Shown: one piece after another, positions 45,587 through 54,878 of the stretch
Position numbering within the stretch: the first letter of the stretch is position 1
Layout: every line of letters begins with the position of its first letter
From: CAZBSE01 sp964561115
GTDB taxonomy: Bacteria > Actinomycetota > Humimicrobiia > Humimicrobiales > Humimicrobiaceae
Assembly: GCA_964561115.1 (NCBI GenBank)
Contig: CAZLOE010000003.1
Coordinates: 11,441-75,440 of the forward strand
Direction: 5' to 3'
DNA length: 64,000 nucleotides
Program-made: the position numbers and the translations under genes
Notes under the pieces: generated by a model
What the model saw: only the letters and a program-made list of their open reading frames with translations
The model's database searches: none
Told to the model about the DNA's origin: nothing

Positions 45587-46774
45587 TTACAATCTTGGTA
45601 AATAATTTTCCGGGTCCTGTGGTTTACCATTTATCCTGACTTCAAAGTGCAGATGTGGGCCTGTAGACCATCCAGTTGAGCCGACCAGGCCTATTACCTG
45701 ACCCCGGTCCACAAACTGCCCCACAGACACTCTTATACTGGAAAGATGGGCATAATAGGTGGCAAAACCTCCTCCATGATAAAGAATAATATAATAACCA
45801 TATCCAGTAGAATAGCTAGCCTTTATCACCTCTCCGCCGTCTCCGGCTTTTACCAGCGTACCATAAGAGGCCTGTATATCTATACCTGTATGGAATCTTC
45901 TTACTCCGAATATAGGATGGATCCTCCAGCCAAAACCGGAGTTTATCCGCCCTGCCACAGGCCACATAAATTTACCCGAAGGAGCCGTACCATACAGATA
46001 GCTTTCAAGGATCCTGGTTACCTCTGCTTCCTGAATCTCAAGCTCTTTTTCCATCTGCATAAGGTCTTTTTTATTTGCTGTAGTCGCAGAAAGTAAATTC
46101 TTCTTATCAGTATATAGATCATCGATCTCATTGGCCTTCTGTTCGGCCTGTGCAACCAGTTCCTCTACCCTGCTCTTATGATCCTTCTGTTCCTCTCTCA
46201 GATCGGTTACGGATTTTTTCAATCCTATAGTTGCGTATCTTTTTTCTTTTATTAGCTGTACATTCTGAGTATCCTGCTGTGCAAAAAGATTCATAAGCTT
46301 GAGTTTTGATATGAAATCCAGGAAATCTTCTGCCTTAAGCAGAATCGCCAGTATATTGCCATTTCCGTTTTTGTAGATTGAGGCGACCCTGCCGTTCAGT
46401 ATACATATCTTTTCGTCAAGCTCCCCTTCTATCTTGTTAAGCTCTTCCTCTTTTAAAACCAGCTGTATGGTCGTTTTATCGACTTCGCTTTTAGCCTCGG
46501 AAAGTCTCTGGTTAAGTTCGTCCAGTTCTCCCAGTGCACCCAGAAGCTGCGTTTCTACTTCATTTACCTCGCTTCTATACTTTTTTTCTGTCTTCTTTAC
46601 TTCCTTTATTTTTTCCTGGGTTTCTTCTCTTTCCTCCTTTATCTGTTCAAGCTGTTCTTCAAGAGTCTGGGCATAGATTGATTTTGGTGATGAAGCTAAG
46701 AAGGGGCTAAGGCCCGAGATTACTATAGTAATTACTGCAAATATTGCTATGATATTTTTACTTTTAATTGTCAT
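45587..46774 (-). CDS. EnvC-like M23 family metallopeptidase with coiled coil
   Basis: The 395-residue exported protein has a signal peptide (about 1-36, ending S-I-Y-A-Q) and a long coiled coil (about 37-250, heptads rich in E, K and L). A C-terminal LytM domain (about 275-390) has an intact zinc site: RFHTGIDI (His and Asp) and HLHFEV. In related systems such proteins are murein hydrolases or activators recruited by FtsEX through the coiled coil. Location just after ftsE-ftsX supports that partner. Unlike E. coli EnvC, the metal ligands are kept, so it may itself cut peptidoglycan. Confidence 0.93.
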   Translation of the reverse strand: MTIKSKNIIAIFAVITIVISGLSPFLASSPKSIYAQTLEEQLEQIKEEREETQEKIKEVKKTEKKYRSEVNEVETQLLGALGELDELNQRLSEAKSEVDKTTIQLVLKEEELNKIEGELDEKICILNGRVASIYKNGNGNILAILLKAEDFLDFISKLKLMNLFAQQDTQNVQLIKEKRYATIGLKKSVTDLREEQKDHKSRVEELVAQAEQKANEIDDLYTDKKNLLSATTANKKDLMQMEKELEIQEAEVTRILESYLYGTAPSGKFMWPVAGRINSGFGWRIHPIFGVRRFHTGIDIQASYGTLVKAGDGGEVIKASYSTGYGYYIILYHGGGFATYYAHLSSIRVSVGQFVDRGQVIGLVGSTGWSTGPHLHFEVRINGKPQDPENYLPRL

Positions 46775-46852
46775 CCTAATACATCTTTTTTATTATGCCT
46801 ATTTTAATACTAATTTATAAAAATTTAAATCATTAAAAGTTTAAACACTTTT

Positions 46853-47764
46853 TTAAACTTTTACATACCTCCTCAGGGCAATCCCGCTGCTTATGATACC
46901 TATAAGGCCGCCCAGGACAATCATCCCTATATACACATATAATTCAACATTACTGCTGCCTACTATGGCCAGCTCCTTGATCCGCATGGTGTCCGCGATT
47001 ACTCTTTCGCCTCTGATCAATAAGAAATTCCCCAGAAAATATAGTAAGATAACGGAAATGACGCTTCCTGTAAATCCTTCAAAAAAACCTTCAAACAAAA
47101 ACGGGATCCTTACAAACCAGTTGGTGGCACCTACCAATTTCATGACTTCGATCTCTTTTCGGCGGGCATATATGGAAATCCTTATGGTATTGAATATCAG
47201 TACGATAGTCGCCAGAAGAAGGACTATGATTATAAGAAAGGCTATGCTGCCGATAACAGCAGTTATAGAAAATAAGGTATTGACATATTCTCTACCGTAT
47301 ATTACATCATTTACACCTGGAATATAATTACCATCCTTGTCATAAAAGCGAAGTGCTACCTGGTCGATCTTTTCAGGATTGTTTAAAGTTATCTCAAAAG
47401 AAGCCGGGAGCGGATTGCCCTGTATTTCTTTTAAGATGTCACTTCCTTCATTTTCCTCCTTAAATCTTTCAAGCGCCTGCTCTTTGGATATATAGGTCGC
47501 TTTTTCGGTCTCGCTCCAGCTTAACACTTCCTGCTCAATATAGTCTTTTAGATCTACTGAAATATTATCTTCAAGATATACTGCGATTTCTACCTGGCTT
47601 TTTATGGACCCTATTATACCCTGTATATCATAGACGATTACAGCAAAGAACCCTACCATAAACAGAGTAATAGCAACAGTGGTAATAGCTGTAAATCCCA
47701 TAATAAAATTACGTTTAAAGCTGGTAAAAGTCTCACTGAAAAAATATCTGGTCCTTACCATCAA
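46853..47764 (-). CDS. ftsX: Cell division protein FtsX
   Basis: The 303-residue membrane subunit of FtsEX has an N-terminal helix (about 20-45), a large extracytoplasmic domain (about 50-170) and three C-terminal helices. The conserved ARRKEIEVMKLVGATNWFVRIPFL-type coupling segment (near 200) contacts FtsE. FtsEX transmits ATP hydrolysis to wall hydrolases outside. It overlaps ftsE by 4 nt and precedes the EnvC-like peptidase gene. Confidence 0.95.
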   Translation of the reverse strand: MMVRTRYFFSETFTSFKRNFIMGFTAITTVAITLFMVGFFAVIVYDIQGIIGSIKSQVEIAVYLEDNISVDLKDYIEQEVLSWSETEKATYISKEQALERFKEENEGSDILKEIQGNPLPASFEITLNNPEKIDQVALRFYDKDGNYIPGVNDVIYGREYVNTLFSITAVIGSIAFLIIIVLLLATIVLIFNTIRISIYARRKEIEVMKLVGATNWFVRIPFLFEGFFEGFTGSVISVILLYFLGNFLLIRGERVIADTMRIKELAIVGSSNVELYVYIGMIVLGGLIGIISSGIALRRYVKV

Positions 47765-48447
47765 TCTCCGTATACCCCTCTCTTCTGATCCCTTATTATT
47801 TCTCCCTCTTCCAGCTCCACGACTCTCCTTCTCATGGAATTTACAATATTCCGGTCATGAGTTGCCATAAGTACCGTAGCACCGATAAGATTTATCCTGG
47901 AAAGTATTTTCATGATCCCTTCAGAAGTCTGCGGATCAATATTTCCGGTGGGTTCATCTGCAAGAAGTATAGGCGGCCTGTTTACAAATGCCCTTGCGAT
48001 AGAAACTCTCTGCTGTTCCCCTCCTGATAGCTGGTGAGGATATGAATTCAATTTATTGTACAGCCCTACCAGTTTTAAGACCTGCGGGACCTGGACTTTT
48101 ATCTCATAACTCGGCTTTCCTATAACCTCAAGTGCAAATGCTACATTTTCAAGTACCGTTTTGTTGGGCAGAAGCTTAAAATCCTGGAACACACATCCCA
48201 CGTTTCTTCTTAGCTGGGGTATTCTATTTGCTTTAAGATTACAGATATTTCTTCCTGCTATATATATGCTTCCGCTGCTCTCTTTGATCTCTTTTATAAC
48301 AAGTTTTATAAAAGTAGATTTACCAGAGCCGCTCGGTCCTACCAAAAAAAGAAATTCACCTTTTTTGATAGTCAGATTTATATTTTTTAATGCAACAGTT
48401 TCATCTTCGTATACTTTACTGACATTTTTAAATTCAATCATATTCAT
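47761..48447 (-). CDS. ftsE: Cell division ATP-binding protein FtsE
   Basis: The 228-residue ABC ATPase of FtsEX has Walker A GPSGSGKST near 38, a Q-loop in CVFQDFKLLPNKTV, signature LSGGEQQRV near 141, Walker B ILLADEPTGN and the H-loop MATHDR. The FKNVSKVYEDETVALKNI N-terminus is FtsE-like. It follows prfB by 45 nt, the prfB-ftsE-ftsX-smpB order I know from Actinobacteria. Confidence 0.97.
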   Translation of the reverse strand: MNMIEFKNVSKVYEDETVALKNINLTIKKGEFLFLVGPSGSGKSTFIKLVIKEIKESSGSIYIAGRNICNLKANRIPQLRRNVGCVFQDFKLLPNKTVLENVAFALEVIGKPSYEIKVQVPQVLKLVGLYNKLNSYPHQLSGGEQQRVSIARAFVNRPPILLADEPTGNIDPQTSEGIMKILSRINLIGATVLMATHDRNIVNSMRRRVVELEEGEIIRDQKRGVYGD

Positions 48448-48492
48448 TTTGAACCGGCTCTCCAGAACCTGCGAAATTTAATTATGATGAGT

Positions 48493-49597
48493 TTACCCTT
48501 TGGATACTTTTTTTTCAAGAAAACCTCTTATCAGTTTATCTATATCACCGTCAAGCACTGACTGCACATCTCCAATCTCAATCCCTGTTCTGTGATCCTT
48601 GATCAACTGATACGGCTGAAGAACATAACTTCTTATTTGGTTCCCCCACCCTATTTCCTTCTTTTCTCCTCTGACTTTATTTATTTTCTCTATATTTTTT
48701 CTCTGCTCCAGCTCAAAAAGTTTTGACTTTAAGATCTGGATAGCAGTCTGCCTGTTTAGTATCTGGGATCTCTCATTCTGGCACTGTATTACAGTATTTG
48801 TTGGCATGTGCGTTATTCTGACAGCAGAATCAGTAACATTCACGTGCTGCCCACCGGCACTGCTGGACTTAAAAGTCTCTATCTTTAAGTCCTCTTTATT
48901 TATCTTTATATCAATATCCTTGTTTAAGAGCGGAATCACATCTACCAGGGTGAATGAAGTATGCCTTCTTTTAGATGAATCAAAAGGTGAAATCCTAACC
49001 AGTCTATGAATGCCTTTTTCTGATTTTAACAGCCCGTAAGCGTTTTTACCTTTTACGGTGAAAGTGACATTCTTTATTCCTGCTTCTTCACCTGCCTGAT
49101 AATCATTAATAATATAAGAGAATTTCCTCTTATCCATCCACCTGGTATACATTCTAAACAGCATTTCAGCCCAATCCTGGGATTCTGTCCCTCCGGCTCC
49201 AGGATGAATAGTGACCACTGCAGGATAAGAATCATAATTACCGCTCAGCAGGACTTTTTCTTCCAGATCGCTTAATTTATTTTCTATATGGTAAAGATTT
49301 TCCACCAGTTCATTTTCCAGAGTTTTATCTTCCTCACTTTCCAGTATTTCTAGAGCCAGCTTGCAGTTTTCTGCTTTCTCTTCCAGGTTTTTTATACTTT
49401 CGATTATCTCGTTAAGATCATTGATCTCCTGGGAGATATTCTGTGCTTCTTCACGGTCGTCCCAGAAATTTTTTGAAAGGGTCTTATTACGAAGTTTTTC
49501 CAGCTTTGCAGCTTTATTATCTGTTTCAAAGACAGTCTTTCAGGAAAATAAGTTTCTTGGTTATTTTATCGAACTTTGACTTATGACCTTCTATCAT
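48493..49597 (-). CDS. prfB: Peptide chain release factor 2, programmed +1 frameshift
   Basis: RF2 terminates at TGA and TAA. The frame starting at ATG 49597 (GGAGG at 49603-49607, 5-nt spacer) encodes 23 codons ending L-K-D-C-L and then an in-frame TGA (49526-49528). A +1 shift on CTT TGA continues as E-T-D-N-K-A-A-K into the long second frame, giving about 367 residues, the normal RF2 length. SPF (stop-codon recognition, near 205) and GGQ (catalysis, near 249) are both present. This is the classical RF2 autoregulation: scarce RF2 favours frameshifting. Confidence 0.95.
49525..49531 (-). promoter_or_regulatory. prfB programmed frameshift site (CTT TGA A)
   Basis: The slippery codon CTT (49529-49531) is followed by TGA (49526-49528) and A (49525). 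The usual site is CTT TGA C preceded by a Shine-Dalgarno-like AGGGGG; here the base after TGA is A and the upstream bases are GAAAGACTGT with no clear Shine-Dalgarno-like block. Confidence 0.88.
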
Positions 49598-49625
49598 CAA
49601 ATCCTCCGTATATTTTAATATTATT

Positions 49626-52166
49626 TTATCTGCCGCAGCATTTTTTATATTTTTTTCCGCTTCCGCAGGGGCAGGGATCATTTCTCCCGATTTTCTTTGA
49701 GGTCACAGGTTTTGTCTTTGATGCTATTCCCCCTGTCTTCGAAGGACCGCTTGTAACCATATCTCTTACCTGCTGCCTTTTTTCTGTTTCCTGTTCGCCC
49801 CTTGCAATTATTCTGGCATTATATAATAATTTGACCGTATCAAACCTTATCTCCTCAATTAGCTCCTTAAATAAGCCAAATGCTTCTCTTTTATACTCGA
49901 CCAGCGGATCTCTCTGACCGATAGCCCTCAACCCTATACCTTCCTTCAGGTAATCCATTTCCAGAAGATGACCTTTCCACATGCTGTCAATAACATTTAG
50001 CATCACTATTTTTTCTAATTTTCTTATAATCGGAGAAGAATAGATTTTCTCTCTTTCCTCATAAATCTGGTAAGCCTTCTCCAGCAATTTCTCCTTTAAT
50101 ATACCAGTATTTAGTTTACTCTTCTCTATTTTTTCCTTACCCACAATATCAGATACAGCATCCACTGAGAATAAAGAACTGATGAAATTAGACAGTGCTT
50201 CCAGATCCCAGTTCTCAGGATAATCTGCAGGATTTATATGTAAATCAACACTCCTGTCCACTACATCCCTGATCATATCGAGTGCAGTTTGTTTTAAATC
50301 ATCTTCTCCCAGGTTCTTTTTCCTTCTGGCATAGATGACTTCTCTTTGTTTATTCATAACATCATCATATTCAAGAACATGCTTCCTTATCCCGAAATTT
50401 CTTGCTTCCACCTGTCTCTGGGCATTTTCAATAGACCTGCTTATCATAGGATGCTGAATGGGTAAATCTTCCGGAAAATTAAATGTTTCCATTATTCCGT
50501 ATATCCTTTCGGAACCAAAAAGTCTCAGAAGGTCGTCTTCAGTGCTTAAATAAAACTGGCTTGAACCTATATCTCCCTGCCTGCCGCTTCTTCCCCTCAG
50601 TTGATTATCGATCCTCCTGCTCTCATGCCTTTCTGTCCCGAGCACATGAAGGCCTCCGAGCTCTACGACTCCCTGGCCTAAAACTATATCTGTACCCCTT
50701 CCAGCCATATTGGTAGCGATGGTGACTGCTTGCTTTTGTCCGGCCTTGACTATTATCTCTGCTTCTTTTTCATGGTATTTTGCGTTTAAAACTTCATGGG
50801 GTATACCTCTCCTTTTAAGCATCCCGCTCAGTTTTTCAGACTTTTCAATGGATATGGTACCCACCAGTACCGGCTGGCCTTTCTCATGTCTTGAAACTAT
50901 ATTCTCTACTACATTATTAAACTTGACCTGCTCGGTCTTATAGATCAAGTCAGGAAGATCCTTTCTTATCATTGGCTCATTGGTGGGTATGACCACAGTC
51001 TCAAGTTTATAAATATGCCTGAATTCCTCTGCTTCTGTTATTGCAGTACCCGTCATTCCCGCCAGTTTTTTATACATTCTAAAGTAATTTTGAATAGTAA
51101 TAGTAGCCAGAGTCTGATTTTCGTCCTTCACCTCTACTCTTTCCTTAGCTTCTATAGCCTGGTGAAGCCCTTCGCTGTATCTCCTTCCCGGCATCAGTCT
51201 GCCTGTAAACTCATCCACTATGATTATCTGGCCGTCTTTTAACATATAATCCACATCTCTTTTAAACAAATGATGCGCTTTAAGAGATTGATTTAAGGCA
51301 TTTATATATGGAAAATTAGAAGGGCTGTACAGATTCTCTATCCCTAAGATTTTTTCAATCTTAGCAACACCTTCTTCTGTAATTGCAGCTATCCTTGCTT
51401 TCTCATCTATCTCAAAATCTTTATCGATCTCAAGCCTTGGTACCACCTGTGTAAACTTTCGGTAGATCTCAGTAGTACCGTAAGCAACTCCTGAGATAAT
51501 AAGAGGCGTTCTTGCCTCATCTATTAGGATACTGTCAACTTCGTCAATAATCGCATAATGATGACCGTTCTGCACCATATTTTCTTTTGACATTACCATA
51601 TTATCCCTTAAGTAATCAAAGCCGAACTCATTATTAGTACCGTGTACCACATCTGACTGGTACTGTTTCCTTTTTTCCAGAGTAGACATCCCGTGCTGAA
51701 TAAGACCGACATCAAGACCTAAGAATTTGTAAATTACGCCCATCCATTCACTATCCCTCTTTGCCAGATAATCATTGACTGTGACCAGGTGAGTACTTTT
51801 ACCGGTTAAAGAATTCAGATATACTGGAAGCGTCGCGACCAGCGTTTTGCCTTCACCTGTTTTCATTTCAGCAATTTTACCCTCGAAAAGGACTATACCT
51901 CCAAGTATCTGGACATCAAAATGGCGCATATTCAGAGTTCTTTTTGCCACCTCTCTCACAACCGCGAAAGACTCCGGTATTAAATCCTCGAGTTTTTGCC
52001 CTTTTTCAAACTTCTGCTTAAAATCCAAAGTCTTTGCAGAAAGCTGGCTGTCGCTAAGCGTGCTTATCTCTTTTTCCAGATTTCCTACGGCACCGATCAT
52101 TTCATCATATTTCTTTAATCTCTTACCCTCTCCAATTTTTAAGATATTTCCGATTTTCTTAAACAT
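49626..52166 (-). CDS. secA: Preprotein translocase ATPase SecA
   Basis: The 846-residue motor drives Sec-dependent export. Walker A is in EMKTGEGKTLVA near 103, DEAD-type Walker B in AIIDEVDSILID, and helicase motifs in TNMAGRGTDIVLG and ESRRIDNQLRGRSGRQGD. The C-terminal zinc tail has the SEC-C motif RNDPCPCGSGKKYKKCCGR. A single complete secA is in the window. It lies between hpf and prfB, an arrangement common to Firmicutes and Actinobacteria. Confidence 0.98.
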   Translation of the reverse strand: MFKKIGNILKIGEGKRLKKYDEMIGAVGNLEKEISTLSDSQLSAKTLDFKQKFEKGQKLEDLIPESFAVVREVAKRTLNMRHFDVQILGGIVLFEGKIAEMKTGEGKTLVATLPVYLNSLTGKSTHLVTVNDYLAKRDSEWMGVIYKFLGLDVGLIQHGMSTLEKRKQYQSDVVHGTNNEFGFDYLRDNMVMSKENMVQNGHHYAIIDEVDSILIDEARTPLIISGVAYGTTEIYRKFTQVVPRLEIDKDFEIDEKARIAAITEEGVAKIEKILGIENLYSPSNFPYINALNQSLKAHHLFKRDVDYMLKDGQIIIVDEFTGRLMPGRRYSEGLHQAIEAKERVEVKDENQTLATITIQNYFRMYKKLAGMTGTAITEAEEFRHIYKLETVVIPTNEPMIRKDLPDLIYKTEQVKFNNVVENIVSRHEKGQPVLVGTISIEKSEKLSGMLKRRGIPHEVLNAKYHEKEAEIIVKAGQKQAVTIATNMAGRGTDIVLGQGVVELGGLHVLGTERHESRRIDNQLRGRSGRQGDIGSSQFYLSTEDDLLRLFGSERIYGIMETFNFPEDLPIQHPMISRSIENAQRQVEARNFGIRKHVLEYDDVMNKQREVIYARRKKNLGEDDLKQTALDMIRDVVDRSVDLHINPADYPENWDLEALSNFISSLFSVDAVSDIVGKEKIEKSKLNTGILKEKLLEKAYQIYEEREKIYSSPIIRKLEKIVMLNVIDSMWKGHLLEMDYLKEGIGLRAIGQRDPLVEYKREAFGLFKELIEEIRFDTVKLLYNARIIARGEQETEKRQQVRDMVTSGPSKTGGIASKTKPVTSKKIGRNDPCPCGSGKKYKKCCGR

Positions 52167-52190
52167 TCCCGGTCACTCCCTATACATTTA

Positions 52191-52757
52191 TTATATAGTA
52201 GGCTCTATCAAACCATAATTTTTATCTTTTCTGCGATACACCACCGCAGTCCTCCCGGTTTCCGAATTAACAAAAACAAAAAAATCGTGCCCAAGAAGCT
52301 CCATTTCAAGTACTGCCTCCTCTGGTGGTACCGGTTTTAAAGCAAAAGTCTTGGTTTTGACTATGGTCTTTCTGTCCTGATCATTCCAGGTCACTGTCTC
52401 AGGATCACTGCTTACCGGCCCTCCGGCTTCTTTTAAGCTATCACCCTTTCTGCCCCTGCTGATTAATTTTTCTCTATATTTTTTGACCTGTCTTTCCAGT
52501 TTACCATTGACCCTATCTACAGCTTCAAAAACATCTGTCCCGGAATCAGTGGCCTTAATAACCGAACCATTGGTAAAGATAGTGACTTCTATAATATTAT
52601 TCATATTAATCCTTGGATTTTTCTCAAACATAAATTTTACTTCTAATTTTATTATTTTATCCAGAACTTTTTCTATCTTATCCTTTATTTTTCTCTCCAC
52701 GTAGCTTTTTATTTTTTCATCCAGCTCCAGATTCTTGCTTTTAATAACAAATTCCAC
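52191..52757 (-). CDS. hpf: Long ribosome hibernation promoting factor
   Basis: The 188-residue long-form HPF dimerises 70S ribosomes into inactive 100S particles. The N-terminal HPF/RaiA domain (about 1-100; EFVIKSKNLELDEKIKSYVERK and a VNGKLERQVKKYREKL helix) is followed by a linker and a C-terminal dimerisation domain (about 130-188; VVKTKTFALKPVPPEEA-like, ELLGHDFFVFVNSETG, VVYRRKDKNYGLIEP). It is directly upstream of secA, with 24 nt between them. Confidence 0.96.
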   Translation of the reverse strand: MEFVIKSKNLELDEKIKSYVERKIKDKIEKVLDKIIKLEVKFMFEKNPRINMNNIIEVTIFTNGSVIKATDSGTDVFEAVDRVNGKLERQVKKYREKLISRGRKGDSLKEAGGPVSSDPETVTWNDQDRKTIVKTKTFALKPVPPEEAVLEMELLGHDFFVFVNSETGRTAVVYRRKDKNYGLIEPTI

Positions 52758-52822
52758 CCTATTTCCCCCTTAATGTTTTTATTAACTAATTAATATTGAA
52801 AACCGTTATAATGACAAACATA

Positions 52823-53038
52823 TTATTTTAGTGTTACTTTTTTAGCTGTAATGCCCCTCTCATCTTTTTCAAATTCAAATTCCACTTTCTGACCCTTCTT
52901 TAGTGTCTTAAACCCTTCGGTCTGTATTGAAGAAAAACTTACAAAAATATCACCTAAATCCTTTGATTCAGCTTTTATAAAGCCAAATCCATTTTCGGGA
53001 CTAAACCATTTTACAGTTCCTTTTAATCTTTCAACCAC
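52823..53038 (-). CDS. Cold shock domain protein
   Basis: The 71-residue single cold-shock domain is a nucleic-acid chaperone fold. RNP1 is intact (KWFSPENGFGFI). RNP2 reads DIFVSFSSI where the family usually has D-V-F-V-H-F, so the RNA-stacking His is replaced by Ser. The start is 2 nt after the comF stop. The protein is otherwise of normal length and ends KKVTLK. Confidence 0.93.
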   Translation of the reverse strand: MVERLKGTVKWFSPENGFGFIKAESKDLGDIFVSFSSIQTEGFKTLKKGQKVEFEFEKDERGITAKKVTLK

Positions 53039-53040
53039 TA

Positions 53041-53745
53041 TTATATTCCTCTGGCAAAAGTCAATAAATAAATTTTAGCCGCACCAGCTTTCTTTAAAAC
53101 ACTGGCAATCTCGTTCAAAGTACTACCTGTAGTCCAGACATCATCTACCAGCATCAGATTTTTCCTCCGGGTAAGGAGACAGTTCTTCACCTTAAATGCT
53201 TCTTTTATATTACTTTTTCTCTGTACAGAATCAAGTCCCTGCTGCTTTAGCACTTCCTTTACTCTCAATATATTCCCAGCAAAAGGTAACCTGATTGATT
53301 TTGACAATCCTCTGCATAAAACCTCCATATGTTCACCAGGTACCGTATCTATGTAATCTATCTTTTCAAATTTATAGTTTTCAGTATAAGTCTTAATCAA
53401 AAAAGCAATTATAATTTCTTTTAAAGCATTTATCCTGCTGTATTTATATTTTGCGATAATTTTTTTTATCTTTCCTTTATATACAGCAAAACTCCTGTGC
53501 CTGTAAAACTTAAAATTTTTATCCCTGCAATAATTACATCCTCTGCTATCTGAATCATTTAGGAATAACGGCCTGCCGCAGTATCTGCATATTTTATTTT
53601 CTATTTTTTCGATATCAGACGCGCACTCCCGACAGAGTAATTCAAAGCTGATTTTTCCGCAAACCGCACATATGGGTGGAATGATAATATCTTTAAAAAT
53701 ATCAGTCAAATTTCTATTATTTTTACCTGTTACTTTAGGTATCAA
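53041..53745 (-). CDS. comF: ComF family phosphoribosyltransferase-like protein
   Basis: The 234-residue protein has an N-terminal zinc-finger-like part with four CxxC pairs (CAVCGK, LLCREC, CRYCGR, GCNYCRDK) and a C-terminal PRTase-type fold. The PRPP-binding motif is LMLVDDVWTTGST, near 195. ComF is needed for DNA uptake in transformable bacteria. In Actinobacteria comF lies just upstream of hpf-secA, as here, with csp in between. It overlaps the nucleotidyltransferase gene by 11 nt. Confidence 0.92.
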   Translation of the reverse strand: MIPKVTGKNNRNLTDIFKDIIIPPICAVCGKISFELLCRECASDIEKIENKICRYCGRPLFLNDSDSRGCNYCRDKNFKFYRHRSFAVYKGKIKKIIAKYKYSRINALKEIIIAFLIKTYTENYKFEKIDYIDTVPGEHMEVLCRGLSKSIRLPFAGNILRVKEVLKQQGLDSVQRKSNIKEAFKVKNCLLTRRKNLMLVDDVWTTGSTLNEIASVLKKAGAAKIYLLTFARGI

Positions 53746-54859
53746 TATCGATTATTTCATTGGACATAACTTTTACACTTGGATGGATTTTTATTCCATC
53801 CTTAATAACGCTTCTGGAACCTATAACCGCTTTTTCCAGAATCGAAGCCTTATCTTTTATCTTTGTATTATAACCTATAATAGCTCCTATCAGAGAGGCA
53901 TCCTTTCCTATATAACCGCTTCCCCATTTTATTCCTCTATACAGAACTGCCCTCTCATCTACTATAGTATTATTTCCCAAAATAATGGGACCAAAAAGTT
54001 TTGCACCTTTCTTTATGGTGCAATTGTCTCCGATACATACCGGAGGAGTTATCACGACACCTTCCTGGATCTTACAATTCTTCCCCACCCAGACTCCATC
54101 TTTTATTTCCTTTCCGGGAATATCAACCTTTACCTTTCCTTCAAGTGCATCAAAATTACCCTGCTGATATTCATCCAGACCACCGACATCATTCCAATAC
54201 TGATTATGCTGGTAGCCGTAATATTTAATATTCTTCTTTAACAGATCGGGAAAAAGATCCTTTCCGAAATCGTAAAATTTTCCCTTGGCAGGTAAATAAT
54301 CAAATATCTCCGGCTCAAAAATATATATTCCGCTGTTTGCAAGATTTGACTTTGCCTTTCCACTCAATGGTTTTTCCTGGAAACCTCTTATCCTTTTATC
54401 TTCATCCAGCAATACTACACCGTACTTTGAAGTATCTTCTACTTCAGTTAAGACTATTGTGGCTATACCGCCTTTCTGCTTATGAAATCTAAACACTCTG
54501 GTCAAATCAATGTCAGTCAGAGCATCGCCGCTTATTACCATAAAGGTATTGTTTTCAAAAAAATCTTCTACATTATTTACTCCTCCTGCGGTGCCCAGCA
54601 GCTCTTCCTCATATGAATAAACAATGTTTATTTTCCATCTTGATCCGTCACCAAAATAGTTTTTTATCTCTTCCGGATACCAGTGCAGATTACAGACAAT
54701 ATCTGTAAATTTATGTTTGACCAGAAGTCTTATAATATGCTCCATAACCGGCCTGTTGACTATAGGCGCCATTGGCTTTGATATTAAGTCTGTAAGCGGC
54801 CTAAGCCTTGTTCCAAGACCTGCTGCTAATACTATTGCCTTTTTATTTTTTATTATAAT
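53735..54859 (-). CDS. Sugar-1-phosphate nucleotidyltransferase (mannose-1-phosphate guanylyltransferase-like), predicted ATT start
   Basis: An N-terminal nucleotidyltransferase domain begins with the signature KKAIVLAAGLGTRLRPLTD and KPMAPIVN; the body continues VISGDALTDIDL and a C-terminal left-handed beta-helix (about 255-370) of hexapeptide repeats. No ATG, GTG or TTG precedes the signature in frame. An ATT at 54857-54859 lies six bases after AAGGAG (54866-54871) and gives about 374 residues; neighbouring ATA codons are less well spaced. The first in-frame ATG (54772) would delete the NTP-binding loop. The likely product is GDP-mannose or a related NDP-sugar. It follows mtnA by 19 nt. 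Confidence 0.87.
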   Translation of the reverse strand: MIIKNKKAIVLAAGLGTRLRPLTDLISKPMAPIVNRPVMEHIIRLLVKHKFTDIVCNLHWYPEEIKNYFGDGSRWKINIVYSYEEELLGTAGGVNNVEDFFENNTFMVISGDALTDIDLTRVFRFHKQKGGIATIVLTEVEDTSKYGVVLLDEDKRIRGFQEKPLSGKAKSNLANSGIYIFEPEIFDYLPAKGKFYDFGKDLFPDLLKKNIKYYGYQHNQYWNDVGGLDEYQQGNFDALEGKVKVDIPGKEIKDGVWVGKNCKIQEGVVITPPVCIGDNCTIKKGAKLFGPIILGNNTIVDERAVLYRGIKWGSGYIGKDASLIGAIIGYNTKIKDKASILEKAVIGSRSVIKDGIKIHPSVKVMSNEIIDIDT

Positions 54860-54871
54860 TATGCACTCCTT
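54857..54871 (-). promoter_or_regulatory. Shine-Dalgarno and ATT start of the nucleotidyltransferase gene
   Basis: AAGGAG at 54866-54871, a six-base spacer, then ATT at 54857-54859. The geometry is the same as at rplU. In-frame ATA codons at 54851-54856 and 54860-54862 are the only other near-cognate candidates. Confidence 0.6.
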
Positions 54872-54878
54872 ATTTTGT

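Noticed and set aside
49529..49597. The short frame before prfB as a separate small gene
   Set aside because: It is in phase for the RF2 +1 frameshift and supplies the expected RF2 N-terminus.
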